DNA of 64,000 nucleotides. It comes from Flaccisagitta enflata. Its lineage: Eukaryota > Chaetognatha > Sagittoidea > Aphragmophora. Location of the stretch: the NCBI GenBank assembly GCA_965153355.1, contig OZ231127.1, forward strand, positions 98,642,001 through 98,706,000. The letters are read 5' to 3'. The notes beneath the pieces are model-generated. The model searched no databases. It was not told the DNA's origin and was given only the letters and a program-made list of their open reading frames with translations. The translations under genes and the position numbers were made by a program. Of the stretch, positions 51,775-62,700 are shown one piece after another (the first letter of the stretch is position 1; every line of letters begins with the position of its first letter).

Positions 51775-52888
51775 TACAGTATGTTTCAACTCGTTTGGAA
51801 CATTAAACGACGGCATGACTCTTGAAGTAATAGAGATAATTTAATTCTGAAAAAAGCCTTGTATAGGTAATAATTTGGCATTTTACACTAAACAATTCTC
51901 AGGGATTTTCTATAGAAGCTTGATACTTTTCACACCCTGAGGAAGTTTGGGTCAAATTATGTAAAAAAGGTTATTTTTCTCTCTTTCAATAAATGACATA
52001 TAGACAATTTTCTTTCTCTATTTTCATAAACTACATCAAAATATCTAATATCTGAAACCTACAGTAGATCTCGTCTAGACTTGAGATAACGGGGGCAAGC
52101 ATTGTAGAAAAACAAATAAAGCCAAAGAAGTGATATTTGAAACATAGACTTATAATGGGATGCTTTATTACCCATGATGGCTGGTTGCCATGGAAACACA
52201 TTTCCATGTATTCACGCTAAAGTATCAATATTTTGAGAAATTTTTTGAGGGAACATTTTTTGAAATTAAATTTGCTACAACTTTCCCACAGTATGTTCTG
52301 TAAGAATGTTGCTCGTTTAGCGGTTGCTAAGGGTTGTCACACATAGATACGCTCCCTAGCAACGGCCATTCTTACAGAACATACTGTGGGAAAGTTGTAG
52401 CAAATTTGATTTTTAGCAATGTTCCCTAAAAAAATCTCTCAAAATATTGATATTTTAGCGAGAATACATGGAAATGTGTTTCCATGGCAACCAGCTATCA
52501 TAGGGAATTAAGCATCCTTTGATTAGTCTATGATCCAAATATTACTCCCCTGGCTTCATTTGTTTTTCGACAGTGCTTGCCCCCGTTATCTCAAGTCTAG
52601 ACGAGATCTACTGTATCTGGTATGAAAATCTCAAAATTCTTTAAAAATCAAAGCAAGATAAGTAAACCATTCTTTTCACTGAATGACATTTTAACTTACT
52701 TTGCAAGGCACTATTTTCACTTCATGATATGTTAAGGGGACTAGATTGTTACAAAAAACCACGGGGATCAATCATCATAAAATGCCAAACTATTACATAT
52801 ACAAGGTTTTTTTCAGAATCAAATTATCTCTATTACTTCTATTGTTATGCCGTCGTATAATGTTCCAAACGAGTTGAAACATACTGTA
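51775..52888. mobile_element. Nested palindromic (fold-back/MITE) element with pogo-like ends
   Basis: The outer about 110 bp at each end are inverted copies (ACAGTATGTTTCAACTCGTT at 51776 and its complement ending 52887). Inside them a second inverted pair begins TACAGTAGATCTCGTCTAGA at 52061 and ends with its complement at about 52612; its arms reach nearly to the centre near 52335. Both pairs are flanked by TA and start CAGT, as in pogo/Tc1-mariner derived MITEs. No transposase frame is present. The middle parts of the outer arms no longer pair well, which suggests one element inside another or partial arm decay. Confidence 0.8.
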
Positions 52889-53689
52889 TCTATGCTAGAT
52901 GTGCTCATAGCGAGTTGAAACTTGACGAAGACATCAAAAACACTTGTAATGACATTTTTCAATAGCAGTATTCAATGAAAAAAATTTTGCATTTTTCTCG
53001 CCTTATCAGAGCCATTAGAGACAGTGTGCAACCGCCACCACTGGAAGTGAGAAAATTGCGTGAGCCATTTGAGCTGTAGGGGGGGGGGGGCTGCTAAACC
53101 TTTGGGTCCCTCCGCATTTCTTTTTAGGGTCCTGTCTGTTGGTATATCTTTTTATTATAATATAAGTGGGGGTAGTTCGTAGAATTACATAGGTTTCTGA
53201 GACCTAAGACTTCAATTCCCCCACACTGTTGTTTAGGCAGCCATGAGTTAGCATCAGACATTGTTGCTTATAGAGATCTTCAAACTTAAGCAAGCCTGTC
53301 TTCTTCATTTCAGGTTCAGTACATGGGATGAGTAATAAGACTTATTTATTGTTCTGATTGCTTGCTTTTGGTTGACACTATTCTGTTTTTGTTTTGACAG
53401 CTGCATCCTCCCCATGCGGGAAAGCCATACTGCAGATGGGGCTGAATAAAAAAATTATACAGGAGCTTGAGAGATGATGGAGGAAGCATCTTTTTTACTC
53501 TACTAATTACACTGTTATTTTGCGATATTGTATTTGCAACCTTTTTTCAGTGCTTATCCCAATTGAGTCGGCTATCTATTTGTATTCCAAGAAAAAGAAG
53601 CATCTTCTTCATACTGTTTAGTGTAATGTCATCAGTTGTAATGTCATCAGTCAACAGATATTGACATAAGAACCGTATAGCGACCGAGA

Positions 53690-53872
53690 TAAAACAACAA
53701 ATACAACAACAAAAACAACAATAACAATAACAATAGATACAACAATTACAATTACAATAAAAATAACAATAAATACAACAATAACAATGACAATGACAAT
53801 GACAATGACAATAACAATAACAATAACAATAACAATAACAATAACAATAACAATAACAACAACCAACAACAG
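53690..53872. repeat. (CAATAA)n-type hexanucleotide repeat
   Basis: AACAAC, AACAAT and AATGAC variants grading into pure CAATAA units, in the intron directly after GATM exon 54003-53887 (minus strand). Confidence 0.93.
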
Positions 53873-53886
53873 CAACAAGCACTTAC

Positions 53887-54811
53887 CCAGACTTTCAAAC
53901 ATTTTTTGGATGGGCACTTCATTTGCTTCGACCACAACACGTTTCTCGTCCAACATCAACACATTCATGGACAGCCAGGGTCCAGCCAGCCAGAGAGGAT
54001 GATCTATGTAAAGAGGAAAAGATATGCTTCAAAATATTCTTCTCCTCCTCCATCCGTCCATCCACCCCCTTCGAAGCTCATATCCCTGCCTCAAGGCCCA
54101 AAGCCTAGTCATGAGGCCCAAATTTTAACCGCAAAGCCAAAATTCCAGCCTAAACTAGCTTAAGGTTGAAAGCCTTTGGAGCTTTCAATGGCGTTTAATC
54201 CGGACCCATCACAACTATCCTTAATGATTTCAAAAACATATATCTGAGACCATACCATAGAACTTTTTGATGGAAATTCCCATCATTAAGAAAGTTCCAT
54301 GATTTTCCGCTATTTGTGTAATGTGCTGGTGACAAGAAAGAGTACCAGATGAGTGTGTTGAATTGTGTCCCTCGATTCCTCACACGTATCTGATCTTCCC
54401 ATTGTAAAAAGCTCATGACACCCACAACTTCCAATCAGTAATTTTCCCACCAAATAGAAAATCCCATCAAATCACCCCATGTCAACCCAAAACTCTGAAA
54501 TAAGCAGCAGTTATACTGAGATTTAGGACCAATAATTACCAAAGGATAAATATATTACCAAAGGCAACATTGTCAGAAAAACATACCCTTAGAGGTAAGA
54601 ATCGAGGATCAACCATAAAGGGACCGCGGCATTCCATACCAAGGTACTTAGATTTATAAAAGTTGGACAACGTAACTACTTAAACCTGAACTAGCTTAAG
54701 AATGAAAGCCTTTGGAGCTTTCAATGGTGTTTGGTTGGTTGGTTGGTTGGTTGGTTGGTTGGTTGGTTGGTTGGTTGGTTGGTTGGTTGGTTGGTTTGGT
54801 TCAATGGTGTT

Positions 54812-54900
<89 letters not shown>

Positions 54901-57077
54901 CTTTTAGGCATGACTGGGCGAGGAGGTTGTACCAGTTTCCATCCTGCCTTCTGGAACATTTCCAGTTGGTTGCAAGGTCTGTCTGGATTGCACAACACAA
55001 GGCCAGGTCCAATGATGTTGAATGTCGCGTCAATATGCATGGCATTGGGATCCTGATGGTTTAGGAAATAGCATCAATTAAGTTTTGAATAACAAGAAAT
55101 CATGTCAGGCTAAACCTGGTACTCTTACACTATGCCATTTATATCATAAATTCTTTGATACAATAATAATGTTTGTCTGATTATGATTACATGACTGAGA
55201 GCGTAATATGATCCTATCTTGAGTGGGTGAACATTGATTCTAAATACCATGAATGTAAGAAAAAATGATATTTGTTCCAATAATCTAAGAAACTAGAGTG
55301 TGGATGTTGATTTTTGAATGATTTAATGGTACCTAATGATAGAGTTAAGATGTTAATTCTGAAAAACTCAAACATGACATTGTTACATTGTTATCATAAT
55401 CTAAAATGATCAACTTAGGATGTTTATAACACTAATTTTGAATATGACAGTGTTATATTGATTCAAATTAGCTTGAGTTATAGAGTCAGGATATTGATAC
55501 TAATTATCTTGAATATGGCAAAGTGTTCCAATGATTCTCATTACCTTGAATGACAGAGTATGGACTTTAATGCCTTTTGGTTCCAGATGACGTCGCATCC
55601 ATTCAATGCCCATATAATTGGTAACCTAAAGATGTTAAATGACAACTATTTTTGCGGGGTATTAAGTTCACTAAATTCCCTTCCTTCGGGCAATGCTGAT
55701 TCTGTACAAACCTCAGCTGGCATGGAAAGAGGTGGTTATAGGTAGTTGAGAATGGCTTACCACGTGGATAAAAAAGAAGATGCACTTATCTATTAATTGA
55801 TAAAACAGATACAAAAAAACATTTTAACCACTTCTGTTAAAAGACATTTAGAAAGATTTTCAAAAAATCTTTTAATTTAGACCAATCCCAGGTCAGTATC
55901 TCAAACAGTTTAGGAGCTAGAGCCGTGCAAAGAGAAGCACTAATCTATAAAAATGCATTTTTGTATAAGGATTGAGACCCCCTTCTGCATGTTTGAAGTT
56001 GGAAGAATTTTTGGCAATTTCTACTGATTGCGTTTCCTGATTTTCATCGTTTTTTCCAATATTTCCTGATCGTCTGAGGTGTGTTCTGCTATGCCTCTTG
56101 GTCTTCATACATAAATACAGCTAAAAACGAGCAGACACCAGATAAGCTATATATATCAAACTCATTTCTGTTTGGATAAAAGTCAGGTTTTCAACGATAG
56201 ATTTCAAGATCTTGACAAGTTACGTGTCTGCTTACTACTAATACCATTTCTAAACGAAAAAAGATAGCAATACCAACTTGGCGCCAGATGAAAGTACTTT
56301 TGAAAGGCTTTCAGATGACCTATGATTTTCATAATTTTTTTTTCATATTCATGGGCAAAATAAACCATTCAAAAGTGCGTCTTTTTTTTAGTCGAATGGT
56401 AGAGGCTTCATAGGTGGCCATTTAGGGTCCGTATGAGGGTGGAGGGTGATAGTTTTGGATGGATCAAAGCGTGATAGCTGGCCATTAAGGGCCAGTTTGA
56501 GGATGGAAGTGGTCAGTATGGGTTGATACAGTTGGAATAGGTCAAATAGCTTCATAGGTGGCCATATAGGGCCAGTGTCAGGGTGGAGGGGTGATGGATT
56601 TGGATGATAGAATGGAGATAGGTCTAGAAGCGTGATGGTTGGCCATTAAGGGCAAGTGTGAGGTTGCAATGAGGGTGCAAGGTGGTGGTTTTGTATGGAT
56701 AGAGTGGAAATAGGTTTAGCTGCTTGATAGCTTGCCAATGAGGGCCAGTGTGAGGTTAAAGTAATGGTTTTGGGTGGGAAGAGTCGAGATAAGCCCAGAT
56801 GCTTGATAGGTGGCCATTAAGGGCCCGTGTGAGAGTGGGAGGTGGTGGCTAGAGTCGAAATGGACTTAGAAGCTCGTTAGCTGGCCATGAAGGGCCAGTG
56901 CGCTCAGTGTACCTGTTTTTGTACAAATCCTCAGTGTACCTGACTCCTTTGAGTGAAGACATCTCGTCCAGCTCTGATGAAATCCGCGGCATCGAAACAA
57001 GGCTCAAACTCTGTCGTGACAAATCTTCCTTGAGAAGCCAATTGGTTACGAGATTCGACATCTGTGTATGGATACTC
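53887..57077 (-). CDS. GATM: Glycine amidinotransferase (AGAT), four internal exons
   Basis: Transfers the amidino group from arginine to glycine, giving guanidinoacetate for creatine synthesis, usually in mitochondria. Minus-strand exons: 57077-56940 (46 codons), 55625-55545 (27 codons), 55052-54902 and 54003-53887, all GT-AG and in phase. They read as one continuous stretch of the animal enzyme, about residues 220-385 of 423. Signatures: [15 protein letters not shown] with the catalytic Asp, [24 protein letters not shown] with the catalytic His, and [12 protein letters not shown]. The 5' exons are probably beyond the right edge, past the BEL element. The last exon, with the catalytic Cys (F-H-C-W-T-C in the family), was not found at lower coordinates. 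Confidence 0.92.
54148..54735. repeat. Pair of about 48-bp direct repeats in a GATM intron
   Basis: CTAGCTTAAGGTTGAAAGCC ... TTTCAATGGCGTTT at 54153-54195 recurs as CTAGCTTAAGAATGAAAGCC ... TTTCAATGGTGTTT at 54690-54732. The spacer has no gene. Confidence 0.75.
54724..54797. repeat. (GGTT)n microsatellite
   Basis: TTGG tetranucleotide repeat directly after the second 48-bp repeat. Confidence 0.96.
54818..54897. repeat. (CT)n microsatellite abutting a GATM splice donor
   Basis: CT repeat ending four bases from the donor of GATM exon 55052-54902; on the transcript it is (GA)n at the very start of the intron. Confidence 0.96.
56390..56905. repeat. Minisatellite in GATM intron, unit about 75-110 bp
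   Basis: Six or so diverged units built around TAGGTGGCCATTAAGGGCCAGTGTGAGG and GATAGAGTGGAGATAGGTC-type sequence; the last unit ends about 35 bases from the GATM donor at 56939. Confidence 0.85.
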
Positions 57078-58053
57078 CTGTAATAGAATAAACAGTTTAT
57101 TAGTAAATCAATATCACTTACAGACATCTCATATTTTAACAATGTATAACACGCCAATGTGGCACAATTGTAAATATTTATTTTTCTTTTCAAATCGCTT
57201 CTTCATAACTAACACCTTTTTACCAATTATTGAGACGGAGGAGCTACAACTGAAGACTTGTTGAAGACTTGTTGAAGAGAAAAATTATGAAATTGTGATA
57301 TTGGATATAGGTTAGTATTTCTTGATTCATTTCACATCGATATCAATATCTAGCCCCAATTGGATTGCTAGTTTTTAACTTTATCTGCTCCTAACCACTA
57401 CCTAAAAACACCCAAGTTTCATTCTTTCCATAACTTTTGTATGAATTTTGAAAACCTTAACCTTCAAAAAATCAATCCAAATCCATGAGAAAATTAAAGA
57501 ACTTTCATAAGTTTTTTAGTTGTAAAATCCGCATCTATAAAAAACGCGATTAGCAATTTAGAGAAAAGAAACTGTATCTCTGTAAAAGCACTTTTGATAA
57601 TTCATACTGTATTAAGAATTTGTCCTTCGTCAGTTTTCTCAACATATTCTTTCTCCCATTTTAAAAGTCACATTCCTTTCTGACTGGTCAATTCTTATTT
57701 TCTCTTTTCGTAAGAATCACGTTGCCTCTCAGTTTTGGCGGCCTTCGTCTTTAATTCAGTCTTTATTCCAATGCCGCCTAAGAATAACAATTGTTGCCGA
57801 TAAAGAATGTAATCTTTCTTTTTGTAATAACTTTTTCTTTCTATTTTATGTTTTCTTGTTTAATTGAAATTTTGAATGATTCACTTACATTAAATCCTTC
57901 GTAAAGAAAAGAACTCTGGACTTTTATTTCTCCCTTTCGTGGAAAAAAGAGAAATTAAATCTCTGCAATTCTCCGCTGATAAATTGTGGAAACAAAGACG
58001 CTTAATTCTGCAGTTTGGTTATAACTTCAGATAGATACTTAAAAGAGATGAGA

Positions 58054-58097
<44 letters not shown>

Positions 58098-58330
58098 ACT
58101 TGACTACAATCACTCTCTATTGCTCCTCTTGAAATTGATAACTCTCAGCAAAATAAAAGGAGTGAAACTGATTTAAATCCTCAAAACTCAAATATCTTCA
58201 ATCGGCTTTATCTTCTATTATTTTGTCATCCTATCAACAGCAGGATCATTATAACCAACCCCTCCATTTATTTTATGGCGTCCCTGGGTGGGCTATTGTG
58301 ACCACATAGGAACATAGTCAGGCGGACTAT
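57078..58330. other. GATM intron sequence, no gene seen
   Basis: AT-rich, with a short (CT)n at 58058-58096. I looked on the minus strand for the preceding GATM exon (A-P-K-P-T-M-A-D type) and did not find it. Confidence 0.4.
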
Positions 58331-58479
58331 AGTGGTCACATTGGAACAAGTGCACTTTGCGAGTCACTTGCAGGAGAAGGAGAACCATAGGTGTGCTTTA
58401 CGAGCCACTTGGAAGAAGAAAAGGTACTTTGCGAGTACCCAAGGAGACAAAAAGTGTGCTTCACAAGCCACAATTTGGA

Positions 58480-58552
58480 AGTGGTGAATTAGGAAGTGGT
58501 GAATTTGGAAGTGGTGAATTTGGAGGTGGTAATTTTGGAAGTGGTGATTAGG
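58480..58552. repeat. 15-bp minisatellite, unit GGAAGTGGTGAATTT
   Basis: About five units. The same motif recurs once at 59405-59420, close to the BEL leader, suggesting related sequence at both places. Confidence 0.85.
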
Positions 58553-58710
58553 GCGGCTACCTGGAGGGTCAAATGTGGTCAAATTTCAGAACGCCTCAGC
58601 CAACTAACCATACACTCTACGTCATATTTAACTAGTCATCCAAGGATCGCACATGGTCAGCGGTACCCGATGCCCTGCTGGGAGTGATCCAGTGAAAAAG
58701 TGGAGTGAGA

Positions 58711-59152
58711 GCAGGGCAGCGGCCCCAAAGGGCCGATGTCCTGTAGAACACAGGGGGGAATTTCCATACGTCCTGAGGGGGCATATTTCAGGCCTTAGAT
58801 GCCTGATTTAGACCGCTGAAGGCATATTTGAAGGCTGGAGGGCAGAATCAAGGCTTGGAGAGCCGATTTGAGGTTTGGAGGGCAAATTTAAGCCATGGAG
58901 GCCTGAGTTTATGCTTGGAGGGCTAATTGAAGGTCTGGAAGGCAGATTTGAGGTCTGGAGGACAGATTTGAGGTGGGGGGGCTGATTTGAAGCCTGGAAA
59001 GCTGATTTGAGGCCTGGAGGGCTGAATTGAGGGCTGGGAGGGCAAATTTGAGGCCAACGGGGGGGGGGGGGACGGACGGACGGACGGACGGACATATGGA
59101 AATTCCCCCCTGTGTTCCACAGGACATCGGCCCTTTGGGGCCGCTGCCCAAA
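58711..59152. mobile_element. Inverted-repeat element with internal minisatellite
   Basis: About 60-bp terminal inverted repeats: GGGCAGCGGCCCCAAAGGGC at 58713 and its complement ending 59151. Between them a 20-22 bp tandem repeat (GGAGGGCTGATTTGAGGCCT type, about 14 units) and a (GGAC)n tract at 59072-59092. No coding frame, so a non-autonomous element or fold-back repeat. Confidence 0.8.
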
Positions 59153-59186
59153 AAGGAATGGAGGCCAGCGGAGATCGGTATCTGGA

Positions 59187-59273
59187 AAGAAAACCCGCAC
59201 GGCAACACCATAGAGTTACAATGGATGTAAAATTGCTTTCATATACTTTACCATTGTGTTGCCGTGCGGGTTT
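59187..59273. repeat. Hairpin with about 20-bp arms
   Basis: AAACCCGCACGGCAACACC near 59189 and its complement GTGTTGCCGTGCGGGTTTC near 59254, separated by about 43 bases. Confidence 0.85.
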
Positions 59274-59429
59274 CTTGATCAAATACCGACCTCTGCTTGT
59301 CTGATTTACTGCCTAAATGCCGCTTAGAATGTATGGTTAGATGGCGGAGGAACTTCAAATTTTGAGCCAAATTCACCCTTCAGGTAACCAGCCTAGTGGT
59401 GATATAGGAAGTGGTGAATTTGACCAATT

Positions 59430-59765
59430 CAAAATCTCACAGGAGTTGAGATTGACCAGTACAAAAATTCCTGGGGGAATCTGGTCTATATATTGGTCAA
59501 AATTATTATCTCACAGGTGTTGAGATTGACCAGTTTGGAAATTCCTGGTGAAATTTGGTCTATATGTTGAGTCAATTGTATTGACCAATTTTATCTCACA
59601 GGGGTTGAGATAAAGAAATAAGCCAGGCGGGCTTAATTGGTAAAAAGGTCTGAAAGAATTGACCTATTTATATCTCACAGGGGTTGAGATAAAAACAAGC
59701 CAGGTGGGCTTAATAGGAAGAAAGGTCAAAAGACCAATGATTATCTCACAGGGGTTGAGATTAAT
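59430..59765 (+). repeat. Leader repeats with TCTCACAGGGGTTGAGAT hairpin motif
   Basis: Five copies of ATCTCACAGGGGTTGAGAT (variants GAGTT, GTGTT) spaced about 70-85 bp, with AAGCCAGGCGGGCTTAAT between two of them. Each copy can fold (ATCTCA/TGAGAT). They lie directly before the BEL start codon. Confidence 0.85.
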
Positions 59766-59795
59766 CAAAAACAACCTAAATTTGGAAGTTGACTA

Positions 59796-62700
59796 ATGAA
59801 CAGAAGTGAATCTGACCCTCCTAGTAGGGAGGAAGAAGAAGAAATTCAGTCATCTTCGACTGGTCCTGAACTTGATTGGTTAATGAGTCTTTCTAAACAA
59901 GATCAGGAAGAGTATTCAAAAGCATTGGATGCTTGTAGAACATCTTGGTACTCTTTTCCATTGGTATCACTATCAAAACAAACAAAAGTCCTATTGGAGG
60001 AGGATCACACTTTCAGAGTGGTGAGAGATCTAATAGCTATCAAGAAGAGTATATTGGAAGGCCATAAAGACCTCAAAGAAAAACTCGATCATTTAACACT
60101 TCTTGTACCTATTGATCTGCAAAACAAAATTTGTGGTTGGTTTAGCCATAGACTCAAACGGGCAAAACGTTGTCTCGTTAAGATAAACAAATTCCTTGGT
60201 GAAGATAGTGAGGAAGAGGAGGAGGAAGAGTTCTCTGATTCTGATTCAGAATCTGAAGAGGAAGAGATCAACGATAAACCCCATCCAACCCCTACAAAGC
60301 CCGAAAATCTTCACACCATGGATGCTATCACAAATTGTGAATCCAAACTTCCTCAGGCACAGAAAGACCTGTTGGAGACGAAAAAATTGGAAAGAAGGTC
60401 AATTCGTGGCCAGATAACAAAAGCTGTCAATAAGTTGACAAAAGACATTGATTCTGGCAAAAAACATGCCATTTCAATTTCCAGAACTATTCTTTCAGAA
60501 GCGCTGAAAGAATTAGACAAAAAGGATAATGAAGTTTGGGCATTCTATGATGATGATGCTATGGCAGCAGATATGGAACAAGGGGAAGCTTGGACTGAAA
60601 AAGGTCTAGCCGCCATCACAGATGCTGAGGAGATTCTCAATCCTTTGATAACAAACAATGCTACTCCCTCTCCAACAACCCCTGCTCCAGCTACATCCCA
60701 TCATGCAAAAACACCCAAAATAGAGATCCCAAAGTTTTATGGGAAATCTCCAGCTGAGTACCAAGCATTTTGGAACTCATTCGAATCTCTCATTGATAAG
60801 CGCACTGATTTGGCAAATGTGGAAAAACTCCTTTACTTAAAGGATGCTTGTGTTGGTGAAGCCAAGAAACTGGCAGATGGGTACAACATAACCGATGTCA
60901 ATTATGACCATTTCAAAAAATTTCTCAAAGAAATGTTTGGAAAACCCAGATTGGTTCAACAATCACATGTTAAAAACATTTTGAACCTCAAACCATTCGA
61001 AACCGACAACATCAAGCCATTCCTTACAACCTTGGAAACCTCAATGAGATGTCTGGCTGAGTATGGCATAGACATGGACAATGGGTCTTGGATAATAGTA
61101 CCCTTTGTTGAGGAACTCATGTCAAAGGAGATTTTGCAAAAATGGCGCGAGGAGATCAATGATGATGATTCATTTTCAACAAAAAAGCTGCTAGACTTTT
61201 TGCATGAAAAGCTGCAATGTTATGGCACAGCATCTGAACAAAAAACTGATGCAAAAAACAAAGACACACGAGCAAAGACTACATTGATGCTCACTACTGC
61301 GAGTAGAGAGGTGACATGCTTCTGTTGTGACAGAGATCACAGAATTTTCAATTGCGAAAAATTCAAAAAACTTTCACCAAAAGAAAGGTCCGATTTCATC
61401 TTCAAAAAGAAGCATTGTCAAAAATGTTTGATGCCAATCACCAAAGATCATTTCCCAAAGACTTGTAAGTCACCAATCAAGTGCAGAGTGTGCCAAAAAC
61501 CTCACCACACACTCCTGCACTGGGGAAAACCACCCATGAGTGATGATGCAAAGGCTGCATCTCCAACATCAACATTTACTGTTTCATCAACAACAGTCTC
61601 CAAACCTGAGTCATCGCCAGCCGTGAAAACTTGCTGTAATTCACTTCATCATGCGCCTCAAAAGAAAGAGGGACTGACAGTTTTGAAGAACTTCAAAGCT
61701 GTTCCGAAAGAAAGACCAAATTTGACAATTCGGTCAGTCATTGATGATGGTTCTCAGACCACATGGATTTTGCAAAAAACTGCAAAAATGTTGAAATTGC
61801 CCGTGATAAGGCGAGTGCTGCTTGCTGTTGCAACAGCATTTTCAGGTGAACACCGTGCACCTGAACTTTATGATGTGGTCAAGATCAGTCTTTGCACCAA
61901 AGATAACCGTTACTGTGAGATGGAAGCGGTAGTCTCTCCATCAGAGAAGCTCACAGTTGATATGGATGCAATCAGACTTGATCCTTGCACAGAATATCCT
62001 CATTTGGCGGACATTCAGTTTGCAGATGATTATCCACGTGATGCAACTGAAGTTGAGTTGCTAATTGGCAATGAATATGCTGATCACATACAGACTGGAA
62101 ACAAGAGAGTTGGTAACCCAGGAGAGCCATGTGCAATCCAAACTTTGTTTGGTTGGGTCTTATCAGGTAGTATAAGACAGAATGCGTCACGCTTTACATC
62201 AACAAACCTGACACAGGTTGTGGCATTGGAAAATGTCTTGGAGAAATTTTGGAAATTGGAAGAATGCCCGAATCCAAACTCCAAAATCAAAAATCTTGTT
62301 GATGAAAAGGTACATGAAGAGTTCAAGAAGACCATCACTTATGATGATGTGAACCAGCAGTACATGGTCAAAATTCCTTACAAGGAAGAGGTGAAAAAGT
62401 TGTCGGACAACTTTGTACCAACAAGAGCTCTGTATTGGAAACAGCAAGCCATCCTGAAGAATGACCCAGAAAAAAGAGCTACTGTTCAAAAGATTTTTGA
62501 TGAACAGTTTGATCTTGGTGTTCTAGAACTGGTCTCTGATGCTGACACTCCAGCTGGAGGTGTCCACTACCTACCTTGGCACTTGGTGCTTAGGCCAGGC
62601 CATCCAACAACACCCGTGAGGATTGTGAAAAATGCCTCATTCAAAGGTAAATTTGGCATTTCCCTGAACAGCGCTCAACACGTTGGGCCAAATCTATTGC

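Larger units (their letters stand above)
58331..59795 (+). other. Region upstream of the BEL/Pao frame (probable LTR/leader plus small repeats)
   Basis: Should contain the 5' LTR, primer-binding site and leader of the retrotransposon, but the LTR cannot be delimited because its 3' partner lies outside the window. It holds a 15-bp minisatellite, an inverted-repeat element, a hairpin and a leader repeat, entered separately. Confidence 0.4.
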
